Below, one piece after another: positions 27,235 through 37,704 of a stretch of 64,000 bases of DNA; within the stretch, counting starts at the first letter, position 1; each line of letters starts with the position of its first letter. The notes beneath the pieces are model-generated. The model had not been told where the DNA came from and made no database searches. It saw only the letters and a program-made list of their open reading frames with translations. The translations under genes were made by a program, and so were the position numbers. Location: assembly GCF_036013935.1 (NCBI RefSeq), contig NZ_CP107902.1:1302001-1366000 (forward strand), given 5' to 3'. The stretch comes from Streptomyces sp. NBC_00461. GTDB taxonomy: Bacteria > Actinomycetota > Actinomycetes > Streptomycetales > Streptomycetaceae.

Positions 27235-28881
27235 CTACGCGCGGGTCCACTTCTGGCCGGCCTGGCCGTTGCAGCTCCACAGGACCAGCGGGGTTCCGTT
27301 GGCGGTGCCGGCCCTGTCGAGGTCGAGGCACAGCCCGGCGTGGACGTTGCGGATCGACCCGTCAGTGCCGACGGTCCACTTCTGGTTGTCCTGGCCGTTG
27401 CAGGGCCAGGTGATGACTCGGGTGCCGTTGGCGGTCCCCTGGTCGTAGGCGTCCAGGCACTTGTCGCCGAAGACGCGGATCTCACCGCCGGCCCATGTGG
27501 TCCACAGCTGGTTGGCGGCCGTGTGGCAGTCCCAGATCAGTACCGTGGCCCCGGCCGCCGTGGAGGCGTTGTCCACGTCCAGGCAGCGGCCGGACGCGTT
27601 GCCGCGCAGGCGCGAGGTGGTGGCGGCGAGCGGGCTGCCTCCGCTCACCCGGAACACGGCCACTCCGTGCGCGGGGACAGTCGCCGAGATCTGCCCGGAC
27701 GTACTCGACGTGCCGCCGGTCCACAGGTCGGTGAGGGTGAACGGCCCCCCGGACAGGCCGACTTGTGCGGCCGTGGTCGTGACCGTCGCCGTGTCGCCTC
27801 CCCGGTTGAACAGGCCCACCGCGACCGAGCCGTCGGACAGCGGCTTGGCGAAGATCTCGGTGCCGCCGTCGTCGCGCACTCTGCGCCCGCCGGCCCCCAC
27901 CGGATCCTGGTTCACCGCCAGCAGACGCGGGTTGCGCAGAATCGCGCTCACGTCGGCGGACATGGTGCGGATGTCGTTGCCGGCCATGAGCGGGGCTCCC
28001 AGCAGTGCCCACAGGGCGAAGTGGGAGCGGGACTCGGTCAGTGACAGGCCGGGGCGGCCGACGACCAGCATGTCGGGGTCGTTCCAGTGTCCCGGGCCCG
28101 ACTGCGCCGCCAGCGGCGCGGTGACGTCCAGGACGTTGCCGACGCCCATCGGATAGCTGTTGGTGTTGCCGTTCTGCCAGACGTCCAGCAGGTCCTCGGT
28201 CGTCCGCCACAGGTCGGCGACCTCACCCCAGTTGTAGGTGGCACCGGTGATGGCGTGGAAGCTGTTGGGGTTGATGCTGTAGACGATCGGCCGCCCGGTG
28301 GCGCGCAGGGCGTCGCGCATGAGCGTGAAGCGCGCGATCTGCTCGTCGCGGGTACCGCTGGAGGAACACCAGTCGTACTTGAGGTAGTCGACGCCCCACG
28401 AGGCGAACGTGGCGGCGTCCTGGGCCTCGTGTCCCCTGCTGCCCGTCGACCCGGGGTAGGCGCCGCTGGTCTGCGCGCAGGTACGGTCGCCCGGCACCTG
28501 GTAGATGCCGAACTTCAGTCCCTTGCCGTGGATGTAGTCCCCGAGCGCCTTCATCCCGCTCGGGAACTTGGCCGCGTTGGCCCGCAGGTTGCCCGCCGCG
28601 TCACGCTGCGGGTCGAACCAGCAGTCGTCGACCACCACGTACCGGTAACCGGCGTCCCGCATGCCCGAGGACACCATCGCGTCGGCGGCCTGGCGCACCT
28701 GGGACTCGGTGATCCCGCACCCGAAGCTGTTCCAGCTGTTCCAGCCCAGCGGTGGGGTGAGCGCCGGGCTGCCGGGCGCGGCCGAGGCGGTGGAGTGGGC
28801 GGAGGCCGTCAGGGACGCGGTGACCGTCAACGCGGCCGCCGCGAGGAAGCGGAACAGGCGTCCGACTGATCGTGTGGGCAC
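27235..28881 (-). CDS. Secreted GH27 alpha-galactosidase with CBM13
   Basis: The 548-residue protein has a signal peptide (about 1-35), a GH27 barrel (PPLGWNSWNSFGC, VVVDDCWF, YLKYDWC with nucleophile Asp170, and LWRTTEDLLDVW for the acid/base), an all-beta domain (about 325-410) and a ricin-type lectin module (about 415-548) with CLDVDNAS, NQLWT, DNQKW and GQKW. It would remove alpha-galactose from galactomannan or similar polymers. A TCGAAATTTCGA palindrome lies 35 bases before its start. It converges with the GH5 gene. Confidence 0.9.
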   Translation of the reverse strand: MPTRSVGRLFRFLAAAALTVTASLTASAHSTASAAPGSPALTPPLGWNSWNSFGCGITESQVRQAADAMVSSGMRDAGYRYVVVDDCWFDPQRDAAGNLRANAAKFPSGMKALGDYIHGKGLKFGIYQVPGDRTCAQTSGAYPGSTGSRGHEAQDAATFASWGVDYLKYDWCSSSGTRDEQIARFTLMRDALRATGRPIVYSINPNSFHAITGATYNWGEVADLWRTTEDLLDVWQNGNTNSYPMGVGNVLDVTAPLAAQSGPGHWNDPDMLVVGRPGLSLTESRSHFALWALLGAPLMAGNDIRTMSADVSAILRNPRLLAVNQDPVGAGGRRVRDDGGTEIFAKPLSDGSVAVGLFNRGGDTATVTTTAAQVGLSGGPFTLTDLWTGGTSSTSGQISATVPAHGVAVFRVSGGSPLAATTSRLRGNASGRCLDVDNASTAAGATVLIWDCHTAANQLWTTWAGGEIRVFGDKCLDAYDQGTANGTRVITWPCNGQDNQKWTVGTDGSIRNVHAGLCLDLDRAGTANGTPLVLWSCNGQAGQKWTRA

Positions 28882-28915
28882 CCGGGCTCCTTTCCAGGAA
28901 GAGGAGTTTCGGCGT

Positions 28916-28927
28916 TCGAAATTTCGA
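28916..28927. promoter_or_regulatory. Candidate operator TCGAAATTTCGA upstream of GH27
   Basis: It is a perfect 12-base palindrome, 35-46 bases before the GH27 start. It resembles the CGAAA-TTTCG motifs reported near xylanase genes of streptomycetes, but lacks the spacer base. Confidence 0.4.
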
Positions 28928-29282
28928 TGGCTATTCGGAAAGTCTGAGCCTCACGGATACTAGAGAGGCGTCCGGGCATGTCAACACCGCCCGCCTTACG
29001 GGCTCCCCGATGCGCCCAGGAGTGCGGTCACCCCGCGCCGAGCTGCCATTTCCGGACGAACAACCGCGCCAGTGGAGTCGCCGAGGTCTTCGAATGTTTC
29101 GACGCTCGTGACGAATCATGCGAGAGGTATTGACGGGTCCGGCCAGGCTCATAGCATCCTGGATGCGCGACAAGCCGATCCGCGTTCGACATCACGGACC
29201 TTGATGGATCCACCGGGTCACTTCACGCCGCACGAACCAGGGGCCGCACAAGGGAGGAATACATCATGGATATGTCATGCCC
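28928..29282. other. Spacer between GH27 and the orphan GH43 C-terminal domain
   Basis: This stretch holds the GH27 promoter and, at its end, the remains of another gene start: AGGGAGG followed by an ATG at 29266 that opens the frame MDMSCPDQSKV. That frame ends after 37 codons because it runs out of frame into GH43 sequence. Otherwise nothing is recognised. Confidence 0.45.
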
Positions 29283-30990
<1,708 letters not shown>

Positions 30991-30994
30991 CCAT

Positions 30995-31023
30995 GTGGGC
31001 CCCGCCACTCGTGCGGGGCCCAC
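30995..31023 (+). terminator. Hairpin terminator after the GH10 gene
   Basis: An 11-base perfect stem (GTGGGCCCCGC with GCGGGGCCCAC) surrounds a seven-base loop, four bases after the stop codon. Confidence 0.75.
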
Positions 31024-31158
31024 GCCCGCTCTCCCTCCGCCATTGCGGCGGCACCGCGAGACTCGGCCGATTCCTGTGAGAAATCGTCGGCAACCTTTGT
31101 GCTTCCGGCGGTCACTGCACAGTGGACCATCGGGCTCGATCTTGCGAACGGACAGGAA

Positions 31159-32121
31159 ATGAACACACCGAGGCAGGCCGCGCGGCAGCGGAGACAAAGA
31201 CGCAAGCTCATGCTGGGCGGCACTTCGGCGCTGATCGCCGTGGGCGTTCTCACCTACCTGGTCATGGCGTTGCTCCCCGATCGCAACGCCGATGCGGCAC
31301 CCGCCGCCGCCACACCGCTCGCCACCTCCCAGGTGAATGCCTCCGCCGCCGGCAGGACAGGCACCCCGACCGCGAAGGCGAGCCCGACCGGCTCCCCCTC
31401 CCCGACCGGCTCCGCCTCCCCGAAGGGTGCCGCGGCCAGCACGTCGGCACGACCGTCACCCAAGGACACACCGCGGTCCCAGCAAAAGCCCGCCACGACC
31501 TCCCAGGCGGGACGGCTCCAGCCCCACACCAGCTACAAGGGCGTCGCCACCGCCTACGAGGCCGCGGACGGAAACGGCGCCTGCCTGTTCGGCCCGAGCC
31601 CCGATCTCATGATCGCGGCCATGAACACCACGGACTACGAGACGTCCAAGGCGTGCGGCGCATACGTGCTCGTCCGCGCGGCCAACGGCAAATCCATCAC
31701 GGTGCGGATCACCAACGAGTGCCCCCTGCCCTGCGCACCCGGGCAACTCGACCTCAGCCAGCAGGCATTCGCCAAACTCGCCGACCTCAAGGTCGGCCGG
31801 ATCCCCATCACCTGGAGCCTGGTGAGCCCCAGCATCTCCGGCACGATCTCCATGCGGTACAAGACCGGCTCCAGCGCCTACTGGTGCGCCATCCAGGCGA
31901 TCGGCCACCGCAACCCGGTCACCAAGCTGGAGGTCCGCACCTCAGGTGGCTGGCGGCAACTGCCCCGCACCGCCTACAACTACTTCCTCTCCGCGGACGG
32001 CACCGGGTGCGGCGGCACGATCAGACTCACCGACATCTACGGCGAACGGCTGACCATCACGGGAATAGCGGTGCGCCCGAACGTCGTGCAACCCACCCGC
32101 GTCCAGTTCGCCCAGCACTGA
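31159..32121 (+). CDS. Membrane-anchored bacterial expansin-like protein
   Basis: The 320-residue protein has a basic N-terminus, one membrane segment (about 16-38), a Ser/Thr/Pro/Ala linker (about 45-125), a six-stranded double-psi barrel (about 130-225: GVATAYEAADGNGACLFG, ITNECPLPCAPGQLDLS) and a C-terminal CBM63-like domain (about 230-320). Expansins loosen cellulose-xyloglucan networks without hydrolysis; the conserved Asp in QLDLS is present. No signal-peptidase site is clear, so it may stay membrane-anchored. I chose the ATG at 31159; a GTG 60 bases earlier is possible. It converges with GH12. Confidence 0.85.
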   Translation: MNTPRQAARQRRQRRKLMLGGTSALIAVGVLTYLVMALLPDRNADAAPAAATPLATSQVNASAAGRTGTPTAKASPTGSPSPTGSASPKGAAASTSARPSPKDTPRSQQKPATTSQAGRLQPHTSYKGVATAYEAADGNGACLFGPSPDLMIAAMNTTDYETSKACGAYVLVRAANGKSITVRITNECPLPCAPGQLDLSQQAFAKLADLKVGRIPITWSLVSPSISGTISMRYKTGSSAYWCAIQAIGHRNPVTKLEVRTSGGWRQLPRTAYNYFLSADGTGCGGTIRLTDIYGERLTITGIAVRPNVVQPTRVQFAQH

Positions 32122-32159
32122 TCCCACCGCCCGCCCAGGGCCGGCCACAACGCACCGCG

Positions 32160-32206
32160 GGCCGAGGTCGACCGCGTCCGAGGAAGGACGCGGACCGACC
32201 TCGGCC
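32160..32206. terminator. Bidirectional terminator between expansin-like and GH12 genes
   Basis: Arms 32160-32179 and 32186-32206 pair over about 20 bases with a single bulge, around the loop GAGGAA. It lies between the two convergent stop codons. Confidence 0.8.
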
Positions 32207-32217
32207 CTGATGTCGGG

Positions 32218-32934
32218 TCAGCCGCCGCTGACGGTCAGGTTGTTGGTGGTGAAGTTGAGTCCGCCGGACGACGAGGTGACCTCGTAGCCGAACTGCACGT
32301 CGCCGATGGTCTCGCTGCCGGGCATCCAGCCCTTGGTGTGGGCGATCCAGCTGAGGATCGGCTTGACGTCCACGGTGCCGGAGTTGGAGTCGGACGTCCG
32401 CAGGAACGAGAACACCTGGTTCGACCCGTTGGTGCCCTTGTAGACGTTCCAGTTGCTGCCGCCGACCGTGACGTTGTCCTGGTAGCTGCCGATCGGGCCG
32501 ACGGATCCGTTGTAGTTGACCCAGAGCATGATCTCGTACTTGTGGTTGGTGTCCCAGATGTCGTACGACGTGTTGTACGCGCCGGACGACGGGACACTGA
32601 CGTTGTAGTTGCTGGTGAGCCAGCTGAGGGAGTCGATCGACTTGTTGATCGACTTCGTCGAGTTGGCGTAGGACTTGATGCCGCCGGTGTTGGGGTGGTT
32701 GGCCGAGATACCCCAGTTGGTCCCGGAGTTGGCCCAGATGCACTGGGCGCCGGCGCCGGAGCCCCAGATGTTGTTGTAGAGCTTGTAGCCATCCAGGCTG
32801 GTGCTGCCGTACTGGTCACAGGTGTTCCAGACGGCGGCGGAGGCGGGGGCGGAGGCCAGACCGACGGTGGCACCGAGAGCCAGTGCCGGCGCCAGCGCCG
32901 CCATCGTGATCTTGCGTATCGCGCTTTTAACCAT
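32218..32934 (-). CDS. Secreted GH12 endoglucanase/xyloglucanase, catalytic domain only
   Basis: The 238-residue protein has a signal peptide (about 1-34, ending APASA) and a GH12 jelly roll: WNTCDQYGS, YKLYNNIWG, YEIMLWVNY with nucleophile Glu134, and FGYEVTSS with acid/base Glu218. The family hydrolyses cellulose, mixed-linkage glucan and xyloglucan. The related Streptomyces CelB has a CBM2 after the catalytic domain; this one ends at VSGG without it. A near-consensus CebR box lies 29 bases before the start, which would link it to cello-oligosaccharide control. Confidence 0.92.
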   Translation of the reverse strand: MVKSAIRKITMAALAPALALGATVGLASAPASAAVWNTCDQYGSTSLDGYKLYNNIWGSGAGAQCIWANSGTNWGISANHPNTGGIKSYANSTKSINKSIDSLSWLTSNYNVSVPSSGAYNTSYDIWDTNHKYEIMLWVNYNGSVGPIGSYQDNVTVGGSNWNVYKGTNGSNQVFSFLRTSDSNSGTVDVKPILSWIAHTKGWMPGSETIGDVQFGYEVTSSSGGLNFTTNNLTVSGG

Positions 32935-32962
32935 GGTGTCCCTTCCACGGGTGGGGGGATTG

Positions 32963-32976
32963 TGGGGGTGCTCCCA
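32963..32976. promoter_or_regulatory. Candidate CebR box upstream of GH12
   Basis: TGGGGGTGCTCCCA matches the established CebR site TGGGAGCGCTCCCA at 12 of 14 positions and lies 29-42 bases before the GH12 start. Confidence 0.6.
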
Positions 32977-33259
32977 CGTCCCCTGGCTGGGGACGTGGTC
33001 CTCTCCGGCGACGAAGTGGATCGGCTACGCGTCACCGGAAGAAGTCCTGGTTCAGGGACGGACGGGGCGAGGCGGTCGCGGAACCGCCGTCACTCCGTCG
33101 GGCGCCCAGGTCAGTTCGGTCTTGAGGACCAGTCGGTGGGGGCGACTGGAGAATCGGCTCGGTCAGTACGGCGGATCAGCGGTGCGGGACCGCATCGACG
33201 CGAGGCACTGCGCAGGGACGGGGCCTGCGAGACTGCGGAGAGATTCGGGCCAAAGGGCT

Positions 33260-34186
33260 TCAGCCCTTGATGGCGCCGGTGAGCATGCCCTTCTTGAAGT
33301 GCCGCTGGACGAAGGGGGAGGCCACCGCGACCGGGATCAGCGCGAGGACCATGACGGCCATCTGCAGTCCCAGGGCGGAGAGCTGGCCGGTACGGACCGC
33401 CTGCTGCAGACCCGTCGGCGCCTCGGTGTTCTTCTGCACCAGCTGGATCAGCACGTTCTGCAACGGCATCATCTGCTGGTCGGTGAGGTAGATCGAGGCG
33501 TTGAACCAGGCACTCCAGTACCCCACCGCGTAGAACAGCGAGATCACCGCCAGCACCGCACGCGACAACGGCATGACGATCGTCAGCAGGATCCGCAGAT
33601 CACTGGCCCCGTCGATCCGGGCCGACTCGGTCAGCTCGGGAGAGATCCCCATGAAGAAGGCCCGCAGGACCAGAATGTTGAAGACACTGACCGCGCTGGG
33701 CAGGACCAGCGACAGATAGGTGTCCGTCAGCCCCAGCGACTGCACCAGCAGATACGTCGGGATCAGCCCGGCCCCGAAGAACATCGTCGCCATCATCGTC
33801 ATCAGGAAGAACCGGTGGCCCAGGCTCCCCGGCCGCGACAGACCATAGGCCGCCAGCACCGACACCGCCATCGAGAACAGCGTGCCGAACAGCGTCACCC
33901 CCACCGACACCATGATCGCCCGGCTGACCTGGCCACCACTGAGCAACTCGGTGTAGTTGACGAAGGTGATGCCCTCGGGGATCACCACCAGGCCGCCGAC
34001 CCGGTCGATCACCGGCTTCGGGGACAGGCTGGTGACGATCACGATCCACAGCGGACCGAGCACCCCCAGACAGCACAGCACCAGAAAGCCGCTCTTCGCG
34101 GTCAGTCCCACCCGGCTGGGCGACTCCTCCCACACCGGCCGGGCCGGAGCCTGCAGACTGCGGATGAGCTGCGTGTTCAGGCTCAT
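33260..34186 (-). CDS. CUT1 carbohydrate ABC transporter permease (LplC/MalG type)
   Basis: The 308-residue protein has six membrane segments and the EAA-type loop ESARIDGASDLRILLTIVMP that contacts the ATPase. The ATG at 34186 overlaps the upstream permease stop (ATGA). With the next two genes it makes a CUT1 importer. No ATPase gene is present; Streptomyces CUT1 importers commonly share the ATPase MsiK. Cargo is probably xyloglucan or cello-type oligosaccharides, judging by the neighbouring GH42, GH1 and GH31 genes. Confidence 0.9.
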   Translation of the reverse strand: MSLNTQLIRSLQAPARPVWEESPSRVGLTAKSGFLVLCCLGVLGPLWIVIVTSLSPKPVIDRVGGLVVIPEGITFVNYTELLSGGQVSRAIMVSVGVTLFGTLFSMAVSVLAAYGLSRPGSLGHRFFLMTMMATMFFGAGLIPTYLLVQSLGLTDTYLSLVLPSAVSVFNILVLRAFFMGISPELTESARIDGASDLRILLTIVMPLSRAVLAVISLFYAVGYWSAWFNASIYLTDQQMMPLQNVLIQLVQKNTEAPTGLQQAVRTGQLSALGLQMAVMVLALIPVAVASPFVQRHFKKGMLTGAIKG

Positions 34187-35262
34187 TTCTTGTACACCCC
34201 CTGCTCGCCCAAAAGGTGCGCGAACTTGTTCGCACCCAGCACGAGACACACTCCGATGAGCCCCTTGGCCAGACCGACCGCGGCCGCATAACTGAAGTCG
34301 CCGTTTTGGATACCCATGTTCCACACATAGGTGTCCAGGACCTCGCTGGCCCCCGCACCGACCGCGGACCGCTGCAGCAGGAACTGCTCGAAACCGACAC
34401 TCAGCGCGTCACCCACCCGCAGCACCAGCAGCAGCGCGATCACCGGGCGCAGCGCGGGCAGCGTCACATGCCACATTCGCCGCCAGCGTCCCGCCCCGTC
34501 CATCGCGGCCGCCTCGTACAGGTCGGTGCTGACCGCGGACAGCGCCGCGAGGAACACGATGATCCCCCAGCCGGCGTCCTTCCATACCGCCTGCGCGGTG
34601 ACCAGGTACTTGAACAGGTCCGCGTTGGTCATCAGGTCGAACCCGCTCCACCCGTGATCCTCCAGGGTCTGGGCGATGATGCCCGCCCCGCCGAAGATCT
34701 GCTGGAAGACGGTGACCACCAAAACCCAGGAGAAGAAGTGCGGCAGATACATGATCGCCTGCGCCACCGCCCGCACCCGGGGCCGGATCACACTGTTGAT
34801 GACCAGCGCCAGCACGATCGGGACCGGGAAGAACAGCACCAGCTGCAGCACGAACAGCATGATGGTGTTCTTTGTCGCGCTCCAGAACAGCGGATCGTCG
34901 ATCACCCGCGAGAACTGCTCCACGCCCATCCACGGGCTGTGGAAGATCGCCGTGACGCCGTTGCTGGACGCATACGGGTCGTAGTCCTGGAAGGCCACGA
35001 CGTTACCCAGCAGCGGAACATAGTTGAACAGGAGGAGCAGGAGGATGACCGGCAACGTCATCAGGATCAGCGCACGGTCCCGGCGCAGCCGGATCCGCAA
35101 GGGAACCTTCCCCGCCCTGCTCGCCCTTCCCGCCTTGTTCGTCCTTGCCGCCTTGCGCGGGGTCCTCTCCTTCGCCTCGGCTGTGGCGACGGCGGCTACC
35201 GGTTCCTCGACGGCCGCGGGGGGACGAGTCCCGTCGGGCCTGCTCCCGGCCGTGATGGACAT
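34183..35262 (-). CDS. CUT1 carbohydrate ABC transporter permease (LplB/MalF type)
   Basis: The 359-residue protein has a long charged cytoplasmic N-terminus (about 1-60, rich in Arg, Lys and Ala) and six membrane segments, with the loop YEAAAMDGAGRWRRMWHVTLP as its EAA motif. The layout matches LplB-type permeases for large oligosaccharides. Its start overlaps the binding-protein stop and its stop overlaps the next permease. Confidence 0.9.
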   Translation of the reverse strand: MSITAGSRPDGTRPPAAVEEPVAAVATAEAKERTPRKAARTNKAGRASRAGKVPLRIRLRRDRALILMTLPVILLLLLFNYVPLLGNVVAFQDYDPYASSNGVTAIFHSPWMGVEQFSRVIDDPLFWSATKNTIMLFVLQLVLFFPVPIVLALVINSVIRPRVRAVAQAIMYLPHFFSWVLVVTVFQQIFGGAGIIAQTLEDHGWSGFDLMTNADLFKYLVTAQAVWKDAGWGIIVFLAALSAVSTDLYEAAAMDGAGRWRRMWHVTLPALRPVIALLLVLRVGDALSVGFEQFLLQRSAVGAGASEVLDTYVWNMGIQNGDFSYAAAVGLAKGLIGVCLVLGANKFAHLLGEQGVYKK

Positions 35263-36929
35263 CAGTTTCCGCTGCCGTTCTTGTCGATGAGCTGCTTGTA
35301 CCAGTCGCGCAGCTTGTCACCGCCGGAGGACTTCCAGGTGGCGATGGCGGCCTGCACGTCGGACAGCTTCTTGTGGCCCCGCACGTAGTCGATCTGCAGC
35401 TGCTCGAACTGGCTGGCGAGGTTGGCGTAACGGGTCGGCTCGACGATGGTCATGCCGTACGTGGACGTCTTCTTCATGAAGGCGCCCATCCGCTGCTGCC
35501 ACTCGACCTGCTTGCGGGCGACGTCCGGGAAGTCGGGGTGGGCGAAGTAGGCAGCCGGCGCCGCCAGCATCCCCCAGGCGTTGATCACCTCGGAGTTGCC
35601 CTGGTCCGTCTTGACCGGGACGCCCTTCTTGACCGTGTAGTGGGTGCCCTCGACGCCGTAGTCGACGAGCATCCGCTCCTTGGTGCCGTAGGGCGCGGCC
35701 GCGAAGTCGGCGGCGGCCAGCGCGTTCTCGACCGTCGTCTTCGAGGCGCCCTTGCGGATCATCGACCAGATGTTGGCGGGCGAGGACGCCCACAGCGTGG
35801 GGTGGCCGCCGTCGGCGCCGAAGATGTCCATGGCGTCGATCTGGAAGTCAGGGTTGGCCTTGGCCTGTTCGGCGGTCTTCTGGTACCAGGCGGAGGCGTC
35901 ACTGACGTAGACCAGGATCTGTCCGGCGGTGAAACGCTGGCCCGCGTCGCCGGTTTGGGCCTTGTCGTCGGGGTGGACCACGCCCGCGTCGAACAGCTTG
36001 CGGGTCCACTCCAGAGCCTCAAGGTATTCGGGCCGCTCGACCTGGTACCTCAGCTTGCCGTCGTCATCGATGTTCCAGCCGGGGCGGACACCGAAGATGC
36101 TGCCCGAGACCCACGCCATGTCGCCGCATGCCCACACCTTGGCCTTGGAGCTGGTGGCGTCCTTGGCCCAGCTGAGGAACTCGTCGGCCGACTTGGGTAC
36201 CGAGTAGCCCTTCTTGTCGAAGATGTCCTTGCGGTAGTAGGGCACGATGAAGCTCGCGGGAGCGGTGGGCATCGGGATGCCGCGCAGCGCGCCGCCGAAG
36301 ATGCCCATGCGCCAGGCGTCGGACGGTATCGCGGCCAGGTTCGGGTACTTCTTGACCTTGTCGGCCGCCAGATAGGGGCCGAGGTCCATGAACTTCGCGG
36401 TGACCGCGTTCGCGATCTTGCCGACCAGCTCCCAGCTCGGCACGACCACCATGTCCGGTATGGAGCTGGAGGCGAGGACGGCGCCGAGCTTCTGGCCGTA
36501 GGTGTTGCCGTCCTGGTTCTGCCAGGTGACCTTGGTGCCCGCCGCGGCGTCGACCGCCTTGTAGTACGCGCACCCGGGCTTCGGCGGGGTGCCCCAGAGC
36601 GGGGACATGATCTTGAGGGGGGCGCCGGTGCCGAGCTTCTTCGGGACCGAGGTTTCGAGGGTCGCGAGGTTGACCTTGCCGGTGTAGCCGGCCGCCGAAC
36701 CGTTCTTCGCCGGAAGATCCGGCTTGGCGACCGTGCTGGCCGTATAGGCCGGGAGAAGCTTGTCGGCGGCCTTGCCCGACGTGGCGCCCTCTCGCGACCC
36801 GCTGTCCGAACCGCCGCAGGCGGCGAGCAGGGGCATCCCGCCCGCCACTGCTGCGGTGGCGACCGCAGTCGAGGCGAGGAAGCTTCTCCGGCTTGGCCCG
36901 GAGGAGGCGGAAGCGGCGTTCGGCGTCAT
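35262..36929 (-). CDS. CUT1 extracellular sugar-binding lipoprotein (LplA type) with Tat signal
   Basis: The 555-residue protein has a twin-arginine signal (SRRSFLASTAVATAAVAGG) joined to a lipobox (LLAAC, Cys near 38), then a large type 2 binding fold of the LplA class, typical for polymer-derived oligosaccharides. It leads a three-gene operon. Two LacI-type palindromes lie 118 and 286 bases upstream of its start. The ligand is inferred to be a xyloglucan or related oligosaccharide. Confidence 0.9.
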   Translation of the reverse strand: MTPNAASASSGPSRRSFLASTAVATAAVAGGMPLLAACGGSDSGSREGATSGKAADKLLPAYTASTVAKPDLPAKNGSAAGYTGKVNLATLETSVPKKLGTGAPLKIMSPLWGTPPKPGCAYYKAVDAAAGTKVTWQNQDGNTYGQKLGAVLASSSIPDMVVVPSWELVGKIANAVTAKFMDLGPYLAADKVKKYPNLAAIPSDAWRMGIFGGALRGIPMPTAPASFIVPYYRKDIFDKKGYSVPKSADEFLSWAKDATSSKAKVWACGDMAWVSGSIFGVRPGWNIDDDGKLRYQVERPEYLEALEWTRKLFDAGVVHPDDKAQTGDAGQRFTAGQILVYVSDASAWYQKTAEQAKANPDFQIDAMDIFGADGGHPTLWASSPANIWSMIRKGASKTTVENALAAADFAAAPYGTKERMLVDYGVEGTHYTVKKGVPVKTDQGNSEVINAWGMLAAPAAYFAHPDFPDVARKQVEWQQRMGAFMKKTSTYGMTIVEPTRYANLASQFEQLQIDYVRGHKKLSDVQAAIATWKSSGGDKLRDWYKQLIDKNGSGN

Positions 36930-37046
36930 TGCGTCAACCCTTCATGGCGCACCAGGACACCCGGCGGTGGGCCGTCGGCTGCGGTGTCTTGACTGGAACT
37001 GGCTGAGCTGAAAACGAACATCCAACCACTGCGACATGTCTCACAG

Positions 37047-37060
37047 TCGAAGCGCTTCGA
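37047..37060. promoter_or_regulatory. LacI-type operator TCGAAGCGCTTCGA
   Basis: A perfect 14-base palindrome, 118 bases upstream of the binding-protein start. Confidence 0.65.
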
Positions 37061-37214
37061 TGTTGCTGTGAGGTTAAGTGAACACACATGGGTGCACAAG
37101 AGTCGCTTCCAAGATTCCTCCGTGGTATAGGAGGGGACTCTCTGCTTGCCCTGCTTGATGTAATGGTGTCGAAGTCTTCACATTCGCCCTGGAGCCCTAT
37201 GGGCTCCGAAGGCA

Positions 37215-37228
37215 TCGAAGCGCTTCGA
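37215..37228. promoter_or_regulatory. LacI-type operator TCGAAGCGCTTCGA
   Basis: A second perfect copy, 155 bases from the site at 37047, a spacing that would allow looping by a tetramer or control of a divergent promoter. Confidence 0.65.
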
Positions 37229-37704
37229 AAGCGCACGTCGCCCCATCTCAAGGGATCCCACCTGTCCGCACAGGTCCTGCCCTCACCATCACCTTTCCGT
37301 GATCAACAGCCGCCGTTCGAGAACACCGGCCGGGAACGTGAACAGCGGGGCGCGGAGGGGTCCGGCCACCGTCTTCCCGTGAGCGATGTGCCTGGGCGGC
37401 GCGATCTGGAACACGGATCTCGTACGACGGGTCGACGCGGTGCGTATCCGGGCGCCCTGGAGTCGGGCCTGCCCGCTGAGGATGCGGGCGGCCTGGCAGG
37501 CGGTCGTGCTGGTCAAGAGCTGTCGTCCCGCTCAGGAACTGCGGTGGCCTGCTGCCGTTCTCGCCCGGCGCCCGGCTCGTGGAGGGCGCGGACCGGATCC
37601 CGCTGAAGACCCCGGCCGTGACCTTGCCGCACGTCTTCGAGGGGGACGCCCGCGACGAGGTGCGCGGTGCCGAGGGCGCCCTCCATCCGGCCCTGCGGTG
37701 GATG

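Larger units (their letters stand above)
36930..37704. other. Long spacer with LacI-type operators and an unrecognised decayed stretch
   Basis: The first 300 bases hold the promoter of the importer and two operator palindromes (37047 and 37215), plus a degenerate one (GAAGTCTTC at 37171). From about 37300 to 37700 the DNA has coding-like composition. One plus-strand frame reads LLPFSPGARLVEGADRIPLK and HVFEGDARDEVRGAEGAL, but no start, family or full domain could be recognised. It may be the tail of a lost gene that these operators once controlled. Confidence 0.45.
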
